This document shows positions 8,550-15,968 of a stretch of DNA of 22,245 nucleotides, one piece after another (the first letter of the stretch is position 1; every line of letters begins with the position of its first letter). The position numbers and the translations under genes were made by a program. The notes beneath the pieces are model-generated. The model was given only the letters and a program-made list of their open reading frames with translations, ran no database searches and was not told the origin of the DNA. This stretch comes from JAOUGY01 sp050329955 (GTDB taxonomy: Bacteria; Actinomycetota; Acidimicrobiia; Spongiisociales; ZC4RG35): assembly GCA_050329955.1 (NCBI GenBank), contig JBHJOH010000180.1, positions 1 to 22,245 of the forward strand. Direction: 5' to 3'.

Positions 8550-8647
8550 CGCAAACCGTCGGATTTTCGGCACGGACTTCTTAATCCAGAAACGAGGCGA
8601 CCGACAGGGCAGGCAAGAGACGACACGGAAGTCGGACTCGCACGCTA

Positions 8648-8665
8648 GACAACAAGGAGGTTGTC
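8648..8665 (+). promoter_or_regulatory. Flagellin leader hairpin presenting the Shine-Dalgarno; CsrA-site-like
   Basis: GACAAC (8648-8653) and GTTGTC (8660-8665) form a perfect 6-bp stem with the loop AAGGAG (8654-8659), which is the core of the ribosome binding site of flagellin, 3 nt before the ATG at 8669. The segment ACAAGGAGGT matches 9 of 10 positions of the known CsrA consensus core ACARGGAUGU, in the expected loop setting. CsrA blocks flagellin translation this way in Bacillus subtilis. Neither csrA nor fliW is in the window. Confidence 0.6.
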
Positions 8666-8668
8666 ATC

Positions 8669-9496
8669 ATGTCCCTGCGGATCAACAACAACATTGCGGC
8701 GCTCAACAGCTACCGCAACCTCTCGGCCACCAACGTCCAGATGGGCAAGTCCTTGGAGAAACTCTCCTCGGGTTTCCGCATCAACCGGGCCGCCGATGAC
8801 GCAGCCGGCCTCGTGAAGTCGGAGAACCTTCGCTCCGAAATCCGTGGCACCTCGGGCGCCATCAAGAACGCTCAGGACGGCATCAGCTTCGTGCAGACGG
8901 CTGAAGGCGCGTTGAACGAGGTCCACTCCATCCTCCAGCGGATGCGTGAGCTCGCGGTCGACTCAGCCAACACCGCTACCACGGACGGCACCGCCCAGAA
9001 CGAGGAAGTCCAGGAGCTCCTCGCAGAGCTCGACGCCATCGGCTCGCGGACCACGTTCGCAGGCAACACGGTGTTCGGAGACTTCAGCTCTGCGGCTCTC
9101 ACCTTCCAGGTGGGGTCGGGCGCCTCGGACCAGCTGGCGGTCACCACCGACCTGACACTGAGCTCCGGCGACGTGTTCAGCATCGACCTGTCGGCCATCG
9201 ACCTGACCTCGGCCAGTGGCGCCACCGCGGCGATGACCGCTCTGGACAACGCCATCGGGTCGGTCTCCTCGATCCGTTCCGAGCTCGGTGCCACCCAGAA
9301 CCGTCTGGAGCACACCGTCAACAACCTGAGCGTTGCTCTGGAGAACCTGACGGCCTCGGAGTCCCGGATCCGTGACACCGACATGGCGATGGAGATGGCA
9401 GCGTTCACTCGCCATCAGATCCTGAGCCAGGCTGGTACCTCGATGTTGGCACAGGCCAACCAGGCACCTCAGAACGTCCTTTCCCTCCTGCGGTAG
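8669..9496 (+). CDS. fliC: Flagellin
   Basis: 275 aa, a short flagellin. The N-terminal D0/D1 region starts MSLRINNNIAALNSYRNL and includes LEKLSSGFRINRAADDAAGL; the C-terminal D1/D0 region contains RLEHTVNNL, ASESRIRDTDMA and the end NQAPQNVLSLLR. Between them only about 60 residues (roughly 135-195) form the variable surface part, rich in Ser/Thr/Ala, so possible O-glycosylation sites exist there. It assembles the filament after export through the type III flagellar system. A strong AGGAGG precedes the ATG. The 119-bp leader has no promoter I can call. A glycan cluster lies directly upstream and the cap and chaperone genes downstream. Confidence 0.97.
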   Translation: MSLRINNNIAALNSYRNLSATNVQMGKSLEKLSSGFRINRAADDAAGLVKSENLRSEIRGTSGAIKNAQDGISFVQTAEGALNEVHSILQRMRELAVDSANTATTDGTAQNEEVQELLAELDAIGSRTTFAGNTVFGDFSSAALTFQVGSGASDQLAVTTDLTLSSGDVFSIDLSAIDLTSASGATAAMTALDNAIGSVSSIRSELGATQNRLEHTVNNLSVALENLTASESRIRDTDMAMEMAAFTRHQILSQAGTSMLAQANQAPQNVLSLLR

Positions 9497-9516
9497 AGGC
9501 CGACTGGGACACCAAC

Positions 9517-9548
9517 GGGTGGTGGCCTCCTTCGGGAGGCCACCACCC
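9517..9548 (+). terminator. Strong hairpin after flagellin (14-bp stem, TTCG loop)
   Basis: A perfect 14-bp inverted repeat (9517-9530 and 9535-9548) closes on the very stable tetraloop C(TTCG)G, 20 nt after the flagellin stop. The downstream TTCTTCTTCC is only loosely T-rich. It probably ends or attenuates transcription, or protects the 3' end of the flagellin mRNA, making flagellin far more abundant than fliD. Confidence 0.8.
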
Positions 9549-9576
9549 ACTCAAGGTTCTTCTTCCGAGGTAGACG

Positions 9577-11478
9577 ATGGCAACACCACTCTTCAGCATC
9601 GGCGGCATCGCCTCCGGTCTCGACACCAACTCCATCGTCTCCCAGCTCATGCAGATCGAGCGGCTCCCGCTCCAGCAGACCCAGCAGCGCAAGGCGACCT
9701 TCCAGCAGCGCAACGAGGCGTGGAGCCAGATCTCCACCCGTCTCTCCTCCCTCCGCGAAAAGGCCAGCGCGATCGACGAGGCCTCGGACTGGTCCAAGTT
9801 CTCGAAGGCAACCTCCTCGGACACGGCGGTTGGTGTGGCCGTCACCGGCTCCCCGGCCCAGGGCAGCCTCTCGTTCCAGGTCGCCCGCCTGGCCACCTCC
9901 CATCAGATGGCTTCGGGGAGCAACAGCCCCACCGGGGCCAGCGATCTCACCGCCTCCACCGACCTGGTCGGTGCCGGCACCTTCTCGATCACGGTGGGGG
10001 CCACCCAGCACGACATCACCACCGACGGTTCCACCACCCTCGCCGACCTCACCTCGCAGATCAACGCCCTGGGCGCCGGGGTGTCGGCCTCGCTCATCAC
10101 CGTCGACGCCGGACGGGTGAAGCTCTCGTTGCAGAGCAGCGCCACCGGCGACGACTCCCAGTTCACCGTCACCAATGGGCTGCCCACCATGGGCACCTTC
10201 GGGACCGTCCAGCAGGGGCTCGACGCCCAGGTGACCCTGGGCAGCGGCTCCGGTGCCATCACCGTGGAACGCCCCACCAACGTCATCAACGACCTCATCT
10301 CGGGGGTCACGCTCACCCTCACCAAAACCACTTCCGCCCCGGTCACGGTGACGGTCAACTCCGATCTGGAGGGTGCCGTCGGAAAAGTTCGGGACTTCGT
10401 GAACGACCTGAACTCGGCGCTCGCCACCATCAATACCCGCACCCGAACCGCCGCCGAGGGTGGCACCGCCGGACCGCTGTCGACCGACTCCACGGCGCGT
10501 GGGCTCAAGCTGTCGCTGCGGTCAGCCATCTCGGGCACCGTGGCCGGACTGGTCGGAGACTTCCGCACAGCCGCTTCGGTGGGCATCAGCCTCAACCGGG
10601 ACGGCAGCATCACCCTCGACGAGACCAAACTGCGCGGAGCGATGGAGTCCAACTTCGACGACGTCCAGTCGCTCTTCGCCCGCCGCTCCTCATCCACCGA
10701 TTCGCGGGTGACCGTGACCCGCTCCCCGTCCTCCGATCTCGACGGCACCCACGCCGTCGCCATCACCCAGGCCGCCACCCGGGCGAGTATCACCGGCACC
10801 GCCTACTCCCCCCCGGGGTCCGACCAGACCTTCGGGATCACCATGAACGGCATCACCGCCAACGTCACCGTCCCGGCCTCCTCGACCCTCGAGGGAGCGG
10901 TCGATGCCATCAACGCCGGTTTGAGAAGTGCCGGCATCACCGGGGTGGCGGCAGCGGGTGACGGCACCTCCCTGAACCTCACCTCGGTCGGATTCGGGTC
11001 GGGCAACTCCTTCACCGTCGCCGGCGACCCGTGGGGCCTGGCCGGCACGTATACCGGCGTCGACGTCGCCGGGACCCTGGGTGGCCTGGCCGCCACCGGA
11101 ACCGGGCGATCCCTGTTGGGCACCGGAGCGCTGGACGGTCTGCTGGTCAGCATCACCGCCACCCCGGGACAGGTGAGCGCCGCCGCCGGCAACCTCTCGC
11201 TCGGCTCGGTGACGGTCAAGTCGGGTCTCGCCGCCACCTTCCAGGAACTGGTCGACGGGATCATCAAGACCGGTGGGGTGATCGATCGGGCCACCGACCG
11301 GTGGGACTCCCAGATCAAGCTGACCGACAACCGCATCGAGCAGCTCCAGGAGCGGCTCATACGACGCGAGGCTGCGCTGCGCCGCCAGTTCACCGCACTC
11401 GAAACTGCCATGGGCCGGTTGCAGGGGCTCTCGGGCCAACTCGCCGCCGGTCTGAACAGCCTGAACGCAAACCGATGA
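9577..11478 (+). CDS. fliD: Flagellar hook-associated protein 2, filament cap FliD
   Basis: 633 aa. The FliD N-terminal domain is clear: FSIGGIASGLDTNSIVSQLM (residues 6-25), then a coiled-coil segment with QTQQRKATFQQRNEAWSQIS. The centre (about 100-560) is Ser/Thr/Gly-rich beta repeats, and the C-terminus returns to a coiled coil with TDNRIEQLQERLIRREAALR and a C-terminal MGRLQGLSGQL segment. FliD caps the growing filament and helps flagellin fold into place. At 633 aa it is longer than the enteric form (about 470 aa) because of extra central domains. GAGG precedes the ATG by 7 nt. It is followed 10 nt later by fliS. Confidence 0.95.
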   Translation: MATPLFSIGGIASGLDTNSIVSQLMQIERLPLQQTQQRKATFQQRNEAWSQISTRLSSLREKASAIDEASDWSKFSKATSSDTAVGVAVTGSPAQGSLSFQVARLATSHQMASGSNSPTGASDLTASTDLVGAGTFSITVGATQHDITTDGSTTLADLTSQINALGAGVSASLITVDAGRVKLSLQSSATGDDSQFTVTNGLPTMGTFGTVQQGLDAQVTLGSGSGAITVERPTNVINDLISGVTLTLTKTTSAPVTVTVNSDLEGAVGKVRDFVNDLNSALATINTRTRTAAEGGTAGPLSTDSTARGLKLSLRSAISGTVAGLVGDFRTAASVGISLNRDGSITLDETKLRGAMESNFDDVQSLFARRSSSTDSRVTVTRSPSSDLDGTHAVAITQAATRASITGTAYSPPGSDQTFGITMNGITANVTVPASSTLEGAVDAINAGLRSAGITGVAAAGDGTSLNLTSVGFGSGNSFTVAGDPWGLAGTYTGVDVAGTLGGLAATGTGRSLLGTGALDGLLVSITATPGQVSAAAGNLSLGSVTVKSGLAATFQELVDGIIKTGGVIDRATDRWDSQIKLTDNRIEQLQERLIRREAALRRQFTALETAMGRLQGLSGQLAAGLNSLNANR

Positions 11479-11488
11479 TGGAGACACC

Positions 11489-11869
11489 ATGAACGCTGCT
11501 GTTGCGGCATACCGGCAGAGCTCGATCGACACCGCCACCCCCGGACAGCTGGTCGTGATGCTGTACGATGGCGTGCTGACCGCGTTGGGCAAGGTGGAGG
11601 CGGCTCTCAGCCCGGCCGGCCTCGACATCGACATTGCCCACAAGGAGCTCACACGGTGCCAGGCGATCGTGTCCGAGCTGATGGGCACCCTCAACATGTC
11701 CGCCGGTCCGGTGGCGTCGAACCTGGCGATGCTCTACGAGTACTCGCACCGCCAGCTCGTTGCCGCCAATCTCGCCAAGGGCTTCGAACCGGCCGAACCG
11801 GTGCGACGCATCTTCACCGACCTGCGTGATGCATGGGCACAGATCGTGGCCGGCTGGGAGAGAGCGTGA
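11489..11869 (+). CDS. fliS: Flagellar export chaperone FliS
   Basis: 126 aa. The FliS hallmark near the start is present: AYRQSSIDTATPGQLVVMLYDGVL, together with LNMSAGPVASNLAMLYEYSHRQLVAANL. FliS is a small four-helix cytoplasmic chaperone that binds the C-terminus of flagellin to stop it polymerising before export. Family length is 120-135 aa, so the gene is complete. GGAG lies 6 nt before the ATG. Its TGA overlaps the GTG start of the next gene. Confidence 0.95.
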   Translation: MNAAVAAYRQSSIDTATPGQLVVMLYDGVLTALGKVEAALSPAGLDIDIAHKELTRCQAIVSELMGTLNMSAGPVASNLAMLYEYSHRQLVAANLAKGFEPAEPVRRIFTDLRDAWAQIVAGWERA

Positions 11870-12147
11870 CGCTCACCTGGTCCGAGGCAGCCGATCTGCT
11901 CGAATCCTTCCTCGAGGAAGCAGGACGGCTGGTCGACGGCGAGGAACTGTCCGAGGTACCCGAGCTCGGAGCAATCCAGCTCGGCGACGAGCCCGACCCC
12001 GAGGTGGCGGCACGGGTTGCCGCCCTGCTGCGAGATACCGAGGAGGCATTGACCGCCCTGTCCCTGCGCAAAGCAGAGATCAAGCAGGAGCTCGAGCACA
12101 CCGACCGGCTCCGTTCCGCCGGCGCCGGGTATCTCCGCTACCAGTAG
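11866..12147 (+). CDS. Small helical protein, possible FliT-like flagellar chaperone
   Basis: 93 aa from the GTG at 11866, which overlaps the fliS stop (GTGA) and has GGGAGAG upstream. An ORF extending to 11833 inside fliS is unlikely to be the true start. The protein is acidic and mostly helical: TWSEAADLLESFLEEAGRLV, then EVAARVAALLRDTEEALTAL and RKAEIKQELEHTDRLRSAG. FliT (a FliD chaperone) has this size, helical nature and position after fliS in many bacteria. The assignment rests on synteny and composition; I see no diagnostic motif. Confidence 0.65.
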   Translation: MTLTWSEAADLLESFLEEAGRLVDGEELSEVPELGAIQLGDEPDPEVAARVAALLRDTEEALTALSLRKAEIKQELEHTDRLRSAGAGYLRYQ

Positions 12148-12249
12148 CAAGGGACCTGAGCAGGCCCTGACACAAACCCTCCGGGGAGTGACCGGGGCGT
12201 TCCCGTCTCAACCTTCACCGAAGCGTGGCGCCGGGCAAACCCGTGACGA

Positions 12250-12759
12250 TCAGCCGAGCAGGTGCTGTTCGATGAGCCCTTCGAGGTCCTCGGCGAACAC
12301 GGCGCCGGCATGCACGTTCGTCACGACGCCTTCGGAATCGATGAACACCGTGGTGGGCATGCCGATGCCGGCGAAGCTTCGGAAGATGTCGCCTTCGGGG
12401 TCGTCGGCGAGACGGAAGGTGACGCCCGTCTCGGCGATGAGGGTGTCGGCGGCAGCACGATCCACCTCCTGCATGTTCATGCCGATGAACACCACCTCGC
12501 CGTCGAGTTTCTGTGAGACCTGCTCGAAGTCGGGCAGCTCGGCGATGCAGGCCGGGCACCATGAGGCCCAGAAGTTGAGCACCACCGGAGTACCACGAAA
12601 GTCGGCGAGTTGCCCGCTCGTCCCGTCGAGGTAGACAAGCTCCAGGTCGACCGCTTCAGCCGAGGCGTCGGATGAAGCGAGCGAGCCACCAAACGCGATC
12701 CATCCTCCGATGAGGGCAACCACTGCGATCGATGGAATCCAGATCCTGTTGAGTTTCAT
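12250..12759 (-). CDS. TlpA-like thioredoxin-fold protein, membrane anchored
   Basis: 169 aa from the ATG at 12759, preceded by AGGAGG at 8 nt, which decides against the upstream ATG at 12783. A single N-terminal hydrophobic segment (IWIPSIAVVALIGGWIAFGG, residues 6-25) is a signal anchor. The thioredoxin fold follows: VVLNFWASWCPAC with active Cys68 and Cys71, and GMPTTVFID with the cis-Pro (Pro135). It reduces disulfides on the outer side of the membrane, as in cytochrome c maturation or cell-envelope redox. It converges on the flagellar block and diverges from the membrane protein gene at 12874. Confidence 0.92.
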   Translation of the reverse strand: MKLNRIWIPSIAVVALIGGWIAFGGSLASSDASAEAVDLELVYLDGTSGQLADFRGTPVVLNFWASWCPACIAELPDFEQVSQKLDGEVVFIGMNMQEVDRAAADTLIAETGVTFRLADDPEGDIFRSFAGIGMPTTVFIDSEGVVTNVHAGAVFAEDLEGLIEQHLLG

Positions 12760-12792
12760 GTTCGACGCCTCCTGTGACATCACCCACAACCA

Positions 12793-12808
12793 CCGGCATC
12801 GGTGCCGG
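12793..12808. promoter_or_regulatory. Inverted repeat in the divergent tlpA-like/membrane-protein gap
   Basis: CCGGCA-TCGG-TGCCGG is a perfect 6-bp inverted repeat in the 114-bp gap between two divergent genes, about 35 nt upstream of the thioredoxin start. It could be an operator or a leader hairpin. No consensus is recognised. Confidence 0.3.
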
Positions 12809-12873
12809 ATTCCCGACCGTCGGTTACCCGACCATGGCAGCAGACACCTGACGTCGCCACCGTTGCCACAGGC

Positions 12874-13254
12874 ATGGAAAGCCAACCCCCTCCCCCGTCC
12901 AATCTGCAACGCCTGATCGCTCCCGTTGGGTTCGCCATGCTCTGGGCGGTACTCGGCCTGGCCGCCCAGGACGTGACGTTTCATCTCGCGCCACTCATCG
13001 TGGCGGCGGCCGCTCCGGTTCCGTCTCGCCATCGCCGGCTGGCGTGGGCCGCCGTCGGGTTGGCGCTGGCGGTGGGTGTGGCGATGCTGCTGGCGGTAGC
13101 CGGCGCCATGACAGGCCCCAGCCTCGTTCCGTTCGGCGGGGCGTTGCTCGAGTCCATGATGCTGGCCGTTGCCGGGGCGCGAGTGGGTCTTGGCCTGGCG
13201 GGAAGACTGAGCGGCGACACCATCCAGAACACTGTCGGGCAGCCGACTTTGTGA
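12874..13254 (+). CDS. Small hypothetical membrane protein
   Basis: 126 aa from the ATG at 12874. Three to four hydrophobic segments are visible: LIAPVGFAMLWAVLGLAA, a short LAPLIVAAAAP, LAWAAVGLALAVGVAMLLAV and LLESMMLAVAGARVGLGLAG. I recognise no family. The gene may start further up at 12802, but that extension has low complexity and no better ribosome binding site. It precedes the disulfide reductase by 58 bp, with a hairpin between them. Confidence 0.6.
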   Translation: MESQPPPPSNLQRLIAPVGFAMLWAVLGLAAQDVTFHLAPLIVAAAAPVPSRHRRLAWAAVGLALAVGVAMLLAVAGAMTGPSLVPFGGALLESMMLAVAGARVGLGLAGRLSGDTIQNTVGQPTL

Positions 13255-13276
13255 CCACCATCTGTGACCATGGTGG
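13255..13276 (+). terminator. Hairpin between membrane-protein and reductase genes
   Basis: CCACCAT and ATGGTGG form a perfect 7-bp stem with an 8-nt loop starting right after the membrane-protein stop. There is no T-run. The octamer TGTGACCA occurs twice, at 13250 and 13263, so a regulatory site is an alternative reading. Confidence 0.35.
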
Positions 13277-13312
13277 CGTTGCCCACATCACACAGACGAA
13301 CGGGAGCATGAG

Positions 13313-14734
13313 ATGACGACGAACTACGACGTGATCGTTCTGGGGGCCGGCCCTGCCGGCGAGAACGTGGCCGACATCGCCGGCCGGCAGGGCCTGAAGG
13401 TGGCCATCGTCGAACGCGAGTTGGTCGGCGGCGAGTGCTCGTACTGGGGGTGCATGCCATCGAAGGCACTGCTCCGGCCCGGGGAGGCGCTCGAGGAGGC
13501 GAGCCGGGTGCCAGGACTCGCCATCTCGGGCCACGTCGACATCGCCGGTGCTCTCGCCCGCCGAGACGCCTTCACGTCGAACTGGGACGACGCCGGTCAG
13601 GCCCAGTGGGTGGAGAGCGTGGGTGTGGATCTGATCCGCGGTCATGGCCGACTGGCCGGCGAGAAGACCGTAGAGGTGACCGCGTCCGACGGCACCGTCA
13701 CCCGTTACACCGCCACCCGGGCGGTGGTGATCGCCACCGGCACCGGTTCGGCGACGCCGCCCATCCCCGGCCTGTCCGATATCGCTACCTGGGACAACCG
13801 TCACATCACCGCCGCCACCGCCGCTCCCCGCCGCCTCCTCGTGATCGGAGGCGGGGTGATCGGCGTCGAGATGGCTCAGGCATGGCGGTGGCTCGGATCC
13901 GAGGAGGTGATCGTCCTCGAGATGTTCGACCGCCTGCTGGCCCGTGAAGAGGACTTCGTCGGCGACGAGTTGGCAACCGCATTCGAGAAGATGGGGATCG
14001 TGGTCCACACCGGAGCAACCACCAGCCGGGTGGAACGCGACGGAACCGATGGACCGGTGCGGGCCCATGTGAGACTCTCCGACGGCACCGAGACGGTGGT
14101 CGAAGCCGACGAGGTCCTGGTGGCAACCGGCCGCCGGCCCAGCACCGCCGACATCGGCGCAGACACGGTGGGCCTGGAGCCGGGCCGGTATGTGACCGTC
14201 GACGACCATCTCCTCGTCACCGCCGTCCCCGGCGATTGGTTGTACGCAGTGGGCGATGTCAACGGGCGCTCGCTGCTCACCCACACCGGCAAGTACCAGG
14301 CGCGCATCGCCGGTGCCCACATCAACGGCGTCGCAACCTCGGCGTGGGGTGACACCTTGGCCACCCCGAGAGTCGTGTTCACCAGTCCCGAGATCGCGGC
14401 TGTGGGCATGACCGAGCAGCAGGCTCGCGACGCCGGCATCGACGCGAAGACGGTCACCTACGACATCGGCCATGTCGCCGCCGCCTCGGTTCTGGGCAAG
14501 GGTCATGGCGGAACCACCAAACTGGTGGTGGACGCCTCCCGAAGTGTGATCGTGGGTGCCACCTTCGTGGGTCCGAGGGTCGGTGAGTTGCTTCATGCGG
14601 CCACCATCGCCATCGTCGGCGAGGTCACCCTCGACACCCTGTGGCACGCCGTGCCTTCCTTCCCCACCCTGAGCGAGGTCTGGTTGCGACTCCTGGAGGC
14701 CTACCGCGACGAGCATGGGGTGGAGTTCGTATGA
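13313..14734 (+). CDS. FAD-dependent pyridine nucleotide-disulfide oxidoreductase (Lpd/MerA-like)
   Basis: 473 aa. The FAD-binding Rossmann motif GAGPAGENVA (11-20) is followed by the redox motif GGECSYWGCMPSKALLRP with Cys42 and Cys47, then an NAD(P) motif VIGGGVIGVEMA and the C-terminal dimerisation domain. The class comprises lipoamide dehydrogenase, glutathione reductase and mercuric reductase. In true lipoamide dehydrogenases the C-terminal motif is AHPTLSE with a catalytic His; here the same place reads SFPTLSE, so Phe450 replaces that His (Glu455 kept). It is thus probably not a normal lipoamide dehydrogenase. Its stop overlaps the start of an AhpC-like gene, suggesting it delivers electrons from NAD(P)H to that protein or a related thiol. 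Confidence 0.9.
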   Translation: MTTNYDVIVLGAGPAGENVADIAGRQGLKVAIVERELVGGECSYWGCMPSKALLRPGEALEEASRVPGLAISGHVDIAGALARRDAFTSNWDDAGQAQWVESVGVDLIRGHGRLAGEKTVEVTASDGTVTRYTATRAVVIATGTGSATPPIPGLSDIATWDNRHITAATAAPRRLLVIGGGVIGVEMAQAWRWLGSEEVIVLEMFDRLLAREEDFVGDELATAFEKMGIVVHTGATTSRVERDGTDGPVRAHVRLSDGTETVVEADEVLVATGRRPSTADIGADTVGLEPGRYVTVDDHLLVTAVPGDWLYAVGDVNGRSLLTHTGKYQARIAGAHINGVATSAWGDTLATPRVVFTSPEIAAVGMTEQQARDAGIDAKTVTYDIGHVAAASVLGKGHGGTTKLVVDASRSVIVGATFVGPRVGELLHAATIAIVGEVTLDTLWHAVPSFPTLSEVWLRLLEAYRDEHGVEFV

Positions 14735-15261
14735 CCGCCCAGACATCGGGGCTCGCCGATGTGGTCCTGGAGGATCCCATCGGCGGCGACTCCATCCCCT
14801 TCGGGGATCTGGCGGCCGATCCGCTGACGGTGATCCTGGTCCGCTACTTCGGATGTCTCCCCTGCCAGGCGTTCCTGGCCGAGGTCGACCAACGGGTCGG
14901 GGACGTTCCCGGCAGTGTCGTGGCGGTGGGCGGGTCGGCCGACTACCAGGCGCGTTGGCTGCGGGAGAAGAAGGGAGTGATGCTGCCGATGCTGCTCGAC
15001 GGCCCCCAGGTGATCCGAACCACGCTGGAGATCACCGACCTCAGCACCGGCGAGATGAGTGCGGGTCGGGGATGGGCGAGCTACGGCAAGGCGCTGCTGT
15101 CCGGATTCCGACCGCAGAAGCCGACCAGGGATGCCCGAAGGGCACCCGGGGTGGCGGTGTTCGGACCCGACCTCGACCTGCGATGGCTGCACCGGGGCGA
15201 CACCCTCGGAGACTATCCGTCGGTCGAGGAACTGATCGAAGCGGTGAGTTCGGTCCGGTAG
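14731..15261 (+). CDS. AhpC/TSA-like peroxiredoxin-family protein with CxxC
   Basis: 176 aa from the ATG at 14731, in an ATGA overlap with the reductase gene. The thioredoxin-like core shows VILVRYFGCLPCQAFL with Cys42 and Cys45, matching the AhpC/TSA antioxidant-type family in which a CxxC replaces the usual peroxiredoxin active site, and GVAVFGPDLDLRWLHRGDT near the end. It probably reduces peroxides or disulfides in the cytoplasm using the coupled flavoprotein. Its last 49 bp overlap the convergent epimerase gene. Confidence 0.85.
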   Translation: MTAQTSGLADVVLEDPIGGDSIPFGDLAADPLTVILVRYFGCLPCQAFLAEVDQRVGDVPGSVVAVGGSADYQARWLREKKGVMLPMLLDGPQVIRTTLEITDLSTGEMSAGRGWASYGKALLSGFRPQKPTRDARRAPGVAVFGPDLDLRWLHRGDTLGDYPSVEELIEAVSSVR

Positions 15262-15968
15262 GCCGCTCCGAACAACGTTGGAGCGACATCGAGTCCCATT
15301 CGTCGGTACACGCCGACGGGGATGCCGATGTCGGCCAGCCACAGCTCCCCCACCGCGGCGACGTCGAGCCCGGTCTTGGGTAACGCCAGGGTGAGCGTCA
15401 CATCGGCCGCCACGTGCACGCCGGGAACGCGACCGGTGGCCGAATCGATCCCCGACGGCACGTCCAGGGAAACGATCGGGGCCGTGGAGTCGGCTGCCCA
15501 TTGGATCATCTCGGCGACGACACCCCTCGGAGGTCCCCCCAGCCCGTACCCGATGAGGGCGTCGACGACCAGGCCGGGTTCGAGGTCGCTCAGCCGACCC
15601 GGGTCCAGCACCCGCCCGTCGGTGGCGTTGAAGACCGCCAACTGGTGGACCGGCACCGGGCCGAGCCGACCGGGGTCGGAGACCACGAGCGTGACGTCGA
15701 CGCCCCGGTTGGCGAGGTGGCGGGCGGCGCAGATCCCGCCGCCGCCGTTGCCACCGGTTCCGGCGAGGACGGTGATGGGCCGGTCGCTCCAGTCGACGCC
15801 GAGACGGTCGATCACGGTGAGCGCCAGGTTGCGGCCGGCGTTCTCCATCATCTGGAACAGGTTGGGGCCCAGTTCGTCGGTCGCCAACCGGTCGATCTCG
15901 CGCATCTGGTCGGTGTCGACCGCCGGCACCATGAGTCCGGTTTCGGTCAGGAACGTGGCGGCGGTCAC
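15213..15968 (-). CDS. nnrE: NAD(P)H-hydrate epimerase (YjeF N-terminal domain)
   Basis: 251 aa, GTG start in a GTGA overlap with the CMD/AhpD gene. Motifs of the YjeF_N fold are present: MMENAGRNLAL, LAGTGGNGGGGICAARHL (phosphate-binding loop), VDALIGYGLGGPPRG and SLDVPSGIDSATG. The enzyme converts R- to S-NAD(P)HX, repairing damaged nicotinamide cofactors. The dehydratase domain fused in E. coli is absent, so the partner must be encoded elsewhere. It is the last gene of the operon with the histidine phosphatase and the CMD protein. Confidence 0.93.
   Translation of the reverse strand: MTAATFLTETGLMVPAVDTDQMREIDRLATDELGPNLFQMMENAGRNLALTVIDRLGVDWSDRPITVLAGTGGNGGGGICAARHLANRGVDVTLVVSDPGRLGPVPVHQLAVFNATDGRVLDPGRLSDLEPGLVVDALIGYGLGGPPRGVVAEMIQWAADSTAPIVSLDVPSGIDSATGRVPGVHVAADVTLTLALPKTGLDVAAVGELWLADIGIPVGVYRRMGLDVAPTLFGAAYRTELTASISSSTDG

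Noticed and set aside
8550..8647. A sigma-28 promoter upstream of flagellin
   Set aside because: TTAA at 8581 and GCGACCGA at 8597 only loosely resemble the -35 and -10 elements and the spacing is too short.
12151..12167. Terminator after the FliT-like gene
   Set aside because: The stem (about 6 bp with an A/C mismatch) is weak and has no T-run; I would not call it without transcript data.
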